IMG/VR virus record: IMGVR_UViG_3300034095_000853
Coordinates: 1-20,985 of that record
Strand: one strand, 5' to 3'
Origin: a virus
DNA: 20,985 bases
Each line of letters begins with the position of its first letter. Within the stretch, counting starts at the first letter, position 1. The position numbers and the translations under genes are program-made. Of the stretch, positions 5,568-11,469 are shown in pieces. The notes under the pieces are model-generated. The model was not told the origin of the DNA, ran no database searches, and saw nothing but the letters and a program-made list of their open reading frames with translations.

Positions 5568-6247
5568 AAGTTGATGTTTATTGAATTTTCCTTGTAAAAG
5601 CCATACGCGAAGCCCTGCGACCACGCGAATGTTGCCCTGCGCGTACTTGCATATTCCATATCGAAACGCGCCAGCATTCCGGTGCAATAGCCGCTTGCGC
5701 CGTCTAGCGTGCGTGCGCGCTCCCAGCCTACGCGGTGTAGATGGGCCATCACGCATTGGCCGTATGTCTCTGCGTGATCGCGGATGGCCTGCACGTTATA
5801 CATATACCCGTGCAGGAACTTTGTTCCGCCTAGCTCGTAGAAGCTCCGAATGTGGTACGGATACAATTTTGCTTTTAATTCCTTCGCGGTCTTCTCGATG
5901 GCTTGGATTGTCAGCGTAGCGGCGTGAGCCGCAAGCGCGTTGGGCGACGACGCAAGCTTGTAGAGCCTCGCTTCATGGTTTCCGAATAGGATGCACTGCG
6001 GCCTAAGTTCGTGCAGAAAATCAATGCCGGCGGAAAGGTCGTCCGATATGCTCGCGGCTCGGTCGCTTGAGTTCGGGTCAGAAATAGCTCCGGAGCGAAA
6101 CGCTGCTAGGTCTAGGAAGTCGCCTAGATGGATGGTCGTGTCCGGCTTCCAGCGGTCTCGGAACGTCAAGACGGCCTTGCGTGCCTCTGGATCGATCTGA
6201 TCGCCGTGAGAGCACCCAACTGCCATCCATTTTTTCCACCCCTTCAT
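5525..6247 (-). CDS. Calcineurin-like metallophosphoesterase
   Basis: The 240-aa protein shows the family motifs in order: GCSHGD (11-16), HLGDFLD (40-46), FGNHE (88-92), LHG (145-147) and MAHLHR (167-172), which together bind two metals. In motif I the usual Asp two residues before His14 is Cys12, so the metal site may be altered or use Asp16. Such phage enzymes may act on nucleotides, RNA/DNA ends or phosphoproteins; the substrate is unknown. The start overlaps the previous stop as ATGA. It lies between lysis and recombination genes, beside a winged-helix gene. Confidence 0.8.
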   Translation of the reverse strand: MKGWKKWMAVGCSHGDQIDPEARKAVLTFRDRWKPDTTIHLGDFLDLAAFRSGAISDPNSSDRAASISDDLSAGIDFLHELRPQCILFGNHEARLYKLASSPNALAAHAATLTIQAIEKTAKELKAKLYPYHIRSFYELGGTKFLHGYMYNVQAIRDHAETYGQCVMAHLHRVGWERARTLDGASGYCTGMLARFDMEYASTRRATFAWSQGFAYGFYKENSININLCERRQNNPWLLPL

Positions 6248-6468
6248 TTAAGTTCTGGAATGTTCCGTTGGCTACGTTGTTCCCATATCCATGTGCGAAC
6301 GGCCTCTATCGTGTCTTCGTCGAGTTTTGCAAACTCTCCGCATTCGTGCTTTAAGGCGCTCCGAAGCTCTTGATCTATGTCATCCACTAGGATCAGAATA
6401 TCAAGTGCCTTGCAGGCCACCTCGTGCTCGTATCGCTCGGTCTCGTCAAACTCCAATGTCATTTTCAT
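6244..6468 (-). CDS. Hypothetical acidic protein, 74 aa
   Basis: The product begins MKMTLEFDETERYEHEVACK, is acidic and mostly helical, and ends EAVRTWIWEQRSQRNIPELK. ATG 6468 overlaps the previous TGA as ATGA and the gene's own TGA overlaps the phosphoesterase ATG the same way. No family is recognised; it travels with the 81-aa acidic gene. Confidence 0.6.
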   Translation of the reverse strand: MKMTLEFDETERYEHEVACKALDILILVDDIDQELRSALKHECGEFAKLDEDTIEAVRTWIWEQRSQRNIPELK

Positions 6469-6710
6469 GCTTCTTCGTCCTCCTCTTCTTCTTCTTCCAA
6501 GTCTGGGAATAAAATACTGAAAGAGTCTCCTGCGAGTCCTTCGACAGCGTATTTGTTGCCGAAAACAAATTCTCCGTGCATCGTCTCCCCGCCCTGTTCC
6601 CAAGAGACGATGGCGAGACCACAGTCGTAATGCTCCGACAAAAGCCGCTTCGCTTCCGCGAGTGCTTCCGTGCGTTCCGATTCGACCGTCGGTTGTCTCT
6701 TTTTTTTCAA
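6465..6710 (-). CDS. Hypothetical protein, 81 aa, TTG start, poly-acidic C-terminus
   Basis: The start is TTG 6710, overlapping the endolysin TGA as TTGA; no ATG or GTG fits before residue 44. The product begins MKKKRQPTVESERTEALAEA, has a beta-looking middle (GLAIVSWEQGGETMHGEFVF) and ends in a run of Glu/Asp (DLEEEEEEDEEA). The charge contrast, basic start and acidic end, resembles small DNA-mimic or binding proteins but this is not diagnostic. Function unknown. Confidence 0.6.
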   Translation of the reverse strand: MKKKRQPTVESERTEALAEAKRLLSEHYDCGLAIVSWEQGGETMHGEFVFGNKYAVEGLAGDSFSILFPDLEEEEEEDEEA

Positions 6711-7183
6711 GCGAGGACGTCTATTTTTTTAGATACTCGGTTGCGTAAATTGGCGAGCATATCCCTCTCGGTCATTCCCTTCGCCCAATGCGGACGTAGC
6801 TGATAGTGGGGTTCGTCAACAAATTTCCAGTCGCCACCCCATTCCATGCCTAGCGATTTGCCGAGCGTGCCTAGCTCGTGATACAGCGGATGCTCTCCGT
6901 AGTATTCTTTCCCTTTGAATATGCCTACGTCGAACGCAATTCCAAAGTTATGATTTGAAAATCCCGCTTTTGCACGAGTCACAATCTTTGTGTTAGGAAT
7001 CGTTCGGCCTTTTGCATAAAGCGCATCTTGCTCCATGTAAGATCGAGTCGCGGAGATTATCTTTACGTCACAACCAACTTTTGCAGCTATGACCTTTGCT
7101 ACTCCGAGGAAGGCACGTGCGGCCTTTTGAGCTACGGGGTGAAGCGTTGCGATCTGAATCTCGCTGCGGTCGTCAAAGGTCAT
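6707..7183 (-). CDS. Endolysin, M15 family L-alanyl-D-glutamate/D-Ala peptidase
   Basis: The 158-aa enzyme has the M15 zinc motifs SNHNFGIAFD (76-85; His78 and Asp85) and EPHYQL (124-129; His126). Arg47 in SATRSYMEQDALYAKGRT is the substrate-side segment of VanY/T5-type peptidases. It should cut peptidoglycan stem peptides at lysis. There is no signal peptide, so it needs a holin. ATG 7183 overlaps the lipoprotein stop as ATGA. Length matches small T5-like endolysins. Upstream lie a lipoprotein and two small membrane proteins, completing a lysis cassette. Confidence 0.9.
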   Translation of the reverse strand: MTFDDRSEIQIATLHPVAQKAARAFLGVAKVIAAKVGCDVKIISATRSYMEQDALYAKGRTIPNTKIVTRAKAGFSNHNFGIAFDVGIFKGKEYYGEHPLYHELGTLGKSLGMEWGGDWKFVDEPHYQLRPHWAKGMTERDMLANLRNRVSKKIDVLA

Positions 7184-7347
7184 TTTTTGAGCGATGGTAT
7201 TTCTGGGAGTTCGTAGCAAAAAGTGCCGTAATCGGTTTTCAAACATACCGACGGATTTTTAAATCCAGCGCATGAAGTCAGGAACGCCATTCCCAAGAAC
7301 GCAAATGAAAGAACAATCATCCAAAGCGCGATGGTTCTTGCGCTCAT
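7180..7347 (-). CDS. Small lipoprotein, outer-membrane spanin (Rz1)-like candidate
   Basis: The 55-aa product has a signal-type hydrophobic segment (6-22) ending in the lipobox LTSC (23-26), so the mature lipoprotein is about 30 residues starting at Cys26. The mature part includes KTDYGTFCYELPEIPSLKK and two more Cys. A short Pro-containing lipoprotein in a lysis cassette points to an o-spanin or unimolecular-spanin part, which would imply a host with an outer membrane. No i-spanin gene is obvious, though one of the adjacent membrane proteins could partner it. Both ends overlap neighbours as ATGA. Confidence 0.6.
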   Translation of the reverse strand: MSARTIALWMIVLSFAFLGMAFLTSCAGFKNPSVCLKTDYGTFCYELPEIPSLKK

Positions 7348-7508
7348 TTTTCTTTGCGGAAGATTTCTATCAAGCCGATTATCGCCGCAAGTGCCGAACC
7401 AATAGCGTCCCACCTAGACGGGTCTAGGCTTATGCCCACCAAGCTGCCAATTATCGCGACCCCGCGAATAGTGGACGGTTCTTTCAATTTTGCGAATAGT
7501 GTCTTCAT
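7344..7508 (-). CDS. Holin-like small membrane protein, 54 aa
   Basis: The product begins MKTLFAKLKEPSTIRGVAII. Two weakly hydrophobic stretches (about 17-27 and 35-48, SALAAIIGLIEIF) are linked by a short DPSRWD turn, and the C-terminus is basic (RKEK). This matches short phage holin-like proteins carrying a STIRG motif near the N-terminus. It sits between another membrane protein and the lipoprotein with ATGA overlaps at both ends. It probably takes part in pore formation or pinhole lysis. Confidence 0.6.
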   Translation of the reverse strand: MKTLFAKLKEPSTIRGVAIIGSLVGISLDPSRWDAIGSALAAIIGLIEIFRKEK

Positions 7509-7672
7509 GGTTTTTTTGCTTTCAACATTTTATACAGCGATACCGCGCCAATGCAAATTCCAAGGACGAGAGACGTCAGTCGAAGCCACGCCTCGGCCTC
7601 GCTGAACGAGATTAAAACAGCCGTTGCGGGTGCGGACGTCCCGACGAACGTATGAAAAGCATGGTTGTCCAT
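7505..7672 (-). CDS. Holin-like small membrane protein, 55 aa
   Basis: ATG 7672 overlaps the TAA of the fibre-type gene as TAATG. The product begins MDNHAFHTFVGTSAPATAVL and has a transmembrane helix LTSLVLGICIGAVSLYKML (32-50) followed by KAKKP. A first hydrophobic part (14-21) is weaker. Size, charge and place at the head of the lysis cassette suggest a holin or antiholin paired with the 54-aa protein. The extra 15 residues upstream in this frame lie inside the fibre gene and are rejected. Confidence 0.55.
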   Translation of the reverse strand: MDNHAFHTFVGTSAPATAVLISFSEAEAWLRLTSLVLGICIGAVSLYKMLKAKKP

Positions 7673-8976
7673 TAGCTCAGTCCGCCTTGGGTGATGAGTT
7701 CTTCGGTAAGTGTGCATGGCTGGAGAATTATCGTGCTCCGCTCGCCTGCGGTCGTTAGTTCGATCTCGATCTCGGTCGTTACCGATGTGGCGTTGAGAAG
7801 CAGATCGCGAACGCCGAACGTGTTGAAATCAACTGCTGCGGTCTTGCCCGGTGCTGCGCTCAAGCCGCTTTGAACTTGGAGCGTAGAAAGGTCGGTGAAT
7901 CCTTTTGCGCCACCAAATGTGAGGTCGAAATATTTGCCTTGAATGCCGCTGACCGTCACGTTGTTCGCGCCAATAGAATTAAGTGACTGCAATGCAAGTT
8001 CAAATTCGCCCTCGCTTATTGAGGCAGGTAGCGGCCCACTTTGCGCCAAGAGCGTTGATGCAATGCTTCCCGCTGTTACAGTTGCCGAGCCGCTCGTTAT
8101 GCCCGTGGTGATCGTTGACGAACCAAGAATAAATTGCGTCTGGCTTGGGATTGCAGTTACGAAATAAACTTCGCCTTGCGTGTATCCGGTGAGTGCTGTG
8201 AATCCCGTTAATGTAACGACCTGCTGCAACGCAAGGCCGTGATTGGTGGGGGTTATGAAAACGCCATTCGTTACCGTGCTGGCGATGTCCAAGTTGTAGG
8301 TCGGCACAGTGACAACAAAACTTCCTTGGTATGGAGGTCGAGAAAATGAGACACGTTGCACTTCATTTTGAAGCGTCGATCCGGTAAGAGTGGTGGCAAC
8401 GCTGACCGTCAATGCCGTTCCAAGATCAGTCCACGTTGGCTCGTATACTGCGGGAGCGAGACGAAGCTGAAGCTCTTGAATCTCTGCGTTGGTCGCGTCT
8501 CCGACAAGTCGCTCGTCGATGAGCGCGGTCGTGGTTGGGATGAGTCGAGCGAAGTTGCCCGTGATCGCGCTCTGAGTGCCTGCGCTGTTAAACGAGACAA
8601 CGAAGTTCGTTGCCATTGTGCCGTCAACGGATACATTGCCTGCGGCGGTAATTGTTGAGAGTGAGTTGAGCGCGGACGAGATCGCGCCTGCGGTCGCGCT
8701 AAAACCGATTGCTCCGCTGGTCTGGCCTCCGAATGAAAGAGTGAACGTGCCACTGGCTGGCGTTCCTGTTCGGCTTCCTACACCGAATTTTACGCTCGTT
8801 CCGGTATAGTCGATCACGTTAAACGGCGCGGAGACATTGCCTGTTGCCTCCAGAAAGTACAAATTGATCGTGCCGTTGTCGCCCTTCACGAATCGTTGCG
8901 TTGTAGCCGGTGCAAGGCTCGTCAAGCTCGTCGCCAGCCTGCGGTTGGTGGTGTCAATAAATAGATCGCGTGCCAT
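7672..8976 (-). CDS. Fibre/baseplate-type structural protein, 434 aa, with repeated domain
   Basis: The N-terminus (MARDLFIDTTNRRLATSLTS then RFVKGDNGTINLYFLEATG) resembles the BppU-like upper baseplate or fibre-anchor pattern. Two diverged copies of a beta module follow: about 76-137 (SGTFTLSFGGQTSGAIGFSA, AISSALNSLSTI, GNVSVDG) and about 318-375 (EGEFELALQSLNSIGANNVT, GKYFDLTFGG). The protein is Ser/Thr/Gly rich with almost no Cys. It is a virion surface protein at the tail tip, the last structural gene before lysis. Receptor binding is inferred. The start overlaps nothing; TAA ATG join it to the preceding gene. Confidence 0.65.
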   Translation of the reverse strand: MARDLFIDTTNRRLATSLTSLAPATTQRFVKGDNGTINLYFLEATGNVSAPFNVIDYTGTSVKFGVGSRTGTPASGTFTLSFGGQTSGAIGFSATAGAISSALNSLSTITAAGNVSVDGTMATNFVVSFNSAGTQSAITGNFARLIPTTTALIDERLVGDATNAEIQELQLRLAPAVYEPTWTDLGTALTVSVATTLTGSTLQNEVQRVSFSRPPYQGSFVVTVPTYNLDIASTVTNGVFITPTNHGLALQQVVTLTGFTALTGYTQGEVYFVTAIPSQTQFILGSSTITTGITSGSATVTAGSIASTLLAQSGPLPASISEGEFELALQSLNSIGANNVTVSGIQGKYFDLTFGGAKGFTDLSTLQVQSGLSAAPGKTAAVDFNTFGVRDLLLNATSVTTEIEIELTTAGERSTIILQPCTLTEELITQGGLS

Positions 8977-9762
8977 TTATTCGGGTGTTTTGTCAACAGC
9001 TTCCCACTTGCCTATTGGGCAACGCTCGGTTGCCATGCGTAGTTTGGCCCACGTCGAGCATCCGCATTTGCGACAACGGCCCGTGGAGTTGAGTGCGGTG
9101 GCGTCCCATTCGGGACAGGCTTTGCACGTTGCTTGACGGCTGGCGAGTGCTTCGGGTGGGGTGGGAGTAAAATTTGAAGTGGCAAATTTGCGGACAGCAA
9201 ACCCCACACTTTTCATTTGATCCCAAAGTGTGGGATTAGATTCCGTTTGAGGTTTTGCTAATGTTTGCGGCGAATTGATGCTGTTGTATAAATCAAAGTC
9301 ATCTTTGTAGATTTCGCGGAGTTTGTCGGAATACGGAAAATCAATTTCTTTATCGTAAATCTTTGGTGGTTCTCCGAGGGCTAGCGTTTTCCAAAAATGC
9401 TCGATGTGATCTGATGCTTTCCAAAGGTAGATCGGTTGCCCACCCCATTTTAAAAATCTTGATTGCGGGAAAAAATGAAATGAAGGAAACTTTCCTTCAG
9501 CCACTAGTTTCACCGCTTCCTCTGGCTCAATGCCGTCTTCGTGACAGGCAGCAATAAATCTCTTAATCGGGTCGCCCAATAATAACGCCACGGGGTTGCT
9601 TGGTGTATTTTTGTATCCTTGAATTACAAAATGAGGACGAAGAGGCGGTGTGCTTTGATTTTTTTTTATCCAAATTGCATTAACTATTTCCGTGGAAAAA
9701 ACCTTCCAGTTGTAAGCGATGTCGAATCCGCCACTTTCACAATATGAATATCTAAAAATCAT
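8977..9762 (-). CDS. Sulfotransferase-like protein fused to a C-terminal zinc ribbon
   Basis: The 261-aa product has a central region resembling sulfotransferase-family proteins: VALLLGDPIKRFIAACHEDG (near 58-77, like the RDPxxRF PAPS-contact helix, with Gly for Arg), HFFPQSRFL, QPIYLWKASDHIEHFWKTL, and the late KLREIYKDDFDLYNSI. No clear 5'-phosphosulfate loop is seen, so activity is uncertain. Residues 213-252 form a zinc ribbon: C213-x2-C216, C230-x2-C233-x-C235 and C248 in CPIGKW. It sits among tail-tip genes with an ATGA overlap upstream. It may modify a virion or host glycan, or be a structural derivative of the fold. Confidence 0.5.
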   Translation of the reverse strand: MIFRYSYCESGGFDIAYNWKVFSTEIVNAIWIKKNQSTPPLRPHFVIQGYKNTPSNPVALLLGDPIKRFIAACHEDGIEPEEAVKLVAEGKFPSFHFFPQSRFLKWGGQPIYLWKASDHIEHFWKTLALGEPPKIYDKEIDFPYSDKLREIYKDDFDLYNSINSPQTLAKPQTESNPTLWDQMKSVGFAVRKFATSNFTPTPPEALASRQATCKACPEWDATALNSTGRCRKCGCSTWAKLRMATERCPIGKWEAVDKTPE

Positions 9763-10364
9763 GTAATGTTAATGTTTAAAAATGCGGTTGCCGTGTTGTC
9801 CAGATTCCAGATTCCAAAAGTTAGACTCCCCGCAGAAGTTGTTAGCGTTGTGGTTCCAACATTGTATATGAATCCACCTCCACCATTATTATCAAGGTTC
9901 CAGCTTGTAAAAAAGCCGACCGTATAACAAAACCCCGCGTAAATATCACTAAAGCATGATCCGCTTAAAATACCAAACGACCCACCCGCCCCATACCCAA
10001 ACCTATATTCAGAGCCAACTTTTGCAATTTGCCAAGCAAATCCCATATATGAATTATACTCTTGTGCATCAGTAGTGCATGTAACTCCGCCATATGCCGT
10101 AACGCTCCCACCGCATGAACTTAAACTTGATCCCGATGTTGCGCTTGAAAATGAGCAACCTGTATATTCGCTTCCTCCACCAGATGCGCTTACGTTTCCT
10201 CCCGCTTGTAATGCGTTAAACATTGCTTCGGATATTACAATATAATATTCCGTGATTTCTGGGCATGGCGGAAAAGGCGACTCACAGCACGCGCAATTCA
10301 CAGCGCGAAGGCCGCCGTCGGTTTTTGTCTTGATGGCTCCGGCTGGTGTGCGACCTAAGATCAT
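9759..10364 (-). CDS. Gly/Ser-rich, nine-Cys virion-associated protein, 201 aa
   Basis: ATG 10364 overlaps the preceding TGA as ATGA, rejecting a longer in-frame start at 10523. The product opens MILGRTPAGAIKTKTDGGLR, then a cysteine cluster (VNCACCESPFPPCP), and continues as a Gly/Ser/Thr-rich beta protein with five more Cys and several GGG runs. It ends in a hydrophobic beta stretch (TTSAGSLTFGIWNLDN). There is no signal peptide. Position among tail-tip genes suggests an adhesin-like tail protein. The paired Cys could bind metal or form disulfides outside the cell. I recognise no named family. Confidence 0.55.
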   Translation of the reverse strand: MILGRTPAGAIKTKTDGGLRAVNCACCESPFPPCPEITEYYIVISEAMFNALQAGGNVSASGGGSEYTGCSFSSATSGSSLSSCGGSVTAYGGVTCTTDAQEYNSYMGFAWQIAKVGSEYRFGYGAGGSFGILSGSCFSDIYAGFCYTVGFFTSWNLDNNGGGGFIYNVGTTTLTTSAGSLTFGIWNLDNTATAFLNINIT

Positions 10365-10615
10365 GGGCACTCCTCCGTGTCGATCCATTGCAGCGAGCCC
10401 TCTACCGAGCCCAGAACAAATATCCCAGTGCTTGGTATCGGAGGCAGGTTTAATTTCTTCGCGGGGAATCCTGCCAAAGTTGTGTCCTGCAAATACGAAT
10501 CGTCGGCAACCAATTTTGCCCAAGCATAGTTTTGCATTAACGCAGCCGCCGAAATCGGTTGCGCCGATTTGCCGGATGCGATCTGGTCGCGGAAGTCAAT
10601 AGGAAAGTCGTTCAT
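10361..10615 (-). CDS. Hypothetical tail-region protein, 84 aa
   Basis: The product begins MNDFPIDFRDQIASGKSAQP and contains SAAALMQNYAWAKLVADDS and a Pro/Leu stretch (KKLNLPPIPSTGIFVLG). Its stop overlaps the next start as ATGA. It looks like a small globular structural or accessory protein. No family is recognised. Confidence 0.55.
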   Translation of the reverse strand: MNDFPIDFRDQIASGKSAQPISAAALMQNYAWAKLVADDSYLQDTTLAGFPAKKLNLPPIPSTGIFVLGSVEGSLQWIDTEECP

Positions 10616-10637
10616 CGCTTATTACCCTTCTTTGAAG

Positions 10638-11465
10638 CTATATTGTACCAGAGGTTTTCAGCACCACTGTCCAGTTTGGTCTGTTTGTTGAGGGACGCAC
10701 CCATCCAGGCCCATTTTCCTCTGTATAAGCAATTGTAAAATCATTATATTTTAGACCCCAAGTTACCGTCACCTCATCGTATTCTCCAAAGCTTGAGCGG
10801 TTCACACTTATGATCTCTGGATTGCTGGATAGTCCATTTATCAGTGATCCGCGCTTGTATGTGGTTACAATGGCAGGGTTATTCGGATCTTGATCCGATC
10901 TTGAAAATAGATTCTCTAGCTCGGCCTGAGAAAGCCTTGCGCCTTGGCTTCCGTCTCGGCTAATAACCGTGCCAGTGAGAATCGTTGCGCTTAGGGTTGC
11001 TTTAGGTAGCGCAAGAGTCGTGACGGAGTCTGTTTTCCGCATCGTGAATTTGCGCGTCAACGTGTCGCCTAAAATCTGAAGATCGAAGTTAAGTCTCCTT
11101 GTGGCAGCGATACCATTAAATCCGCTATTAATGACAACCTGCAACTTGCAACTCCCTGTATTCGCGCCCAAAACTGACGGGATCGGATTGTTAGCGTCAG
11201 GAGCGGTCACCAAAGAACCAAAAAATCCAGAAGTTGTGAACGTAGTAAATCCGTCAGTTTCGTCCTTGCGCGTAGCGTTTTCGCGGATGATAAATTCTGG
11301 GCGATCTGGGACGCGAAATCCCGCTTTTAATGTCGGCTCAAGATCGTTCGCACTTGTCGTCCGGCATTTGTAAATGCAATCGACGCGACTTAGTCCGCTG
11401 TCGAAGTTTTGCCTTGAAATGCTGGTTAAAATTAAGCCGTCTGATCCGTAATATGTGTGTGCCAT
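10638..11465 (-). CDS. Tail protein following the tape measure (distal-tail candidate), 275 aa
   Basis: The product begins MAHTYYGSDGLILTSISRQN, is beta-rich throughout, and ends NRPNWTVVLKTSGTI. It is the first gene after the tape measure, where distal tail or tail-tip hub proteins usually lie. No signature motif proves this. The start has no Shine-Dalgarno motif and lies four bases after the tape measure stop. Confidence 0.5.
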   Translation of the reverse strand: MAHTYYGSDGLILTSISRQNFDSGLSRVDCIYKCRTTSANDLEPTLKAGFRVPDRPEFIIRENATRKDETDGFTTFTTSGFFGSLVTAPDANNPIPSVLGANTGSCKLQVVINSGFNGIAATRRLNFDLQILGDTLTRKFTMRKTDSVTTLALPKATLSATILTGTVISRDGSQGARLSQAELENLFSRSDQDPNNPAIVTTYKRGSLINGLSSNPEIISVNRSSFGEYDEVTVTWGLKYNDFTIAYTEENGPGWVRPSTNRPNWTVVLKTSGTI

Positions 11466-11469
11466 ACTT

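Noticed and set aside
8409-8753. 114-codon minus-strand frame within the 434-aa fibre-type gene
   Set aside because: Arg/Ser/Pro-rich shadow of the repeated beta-domain gene in another frame.
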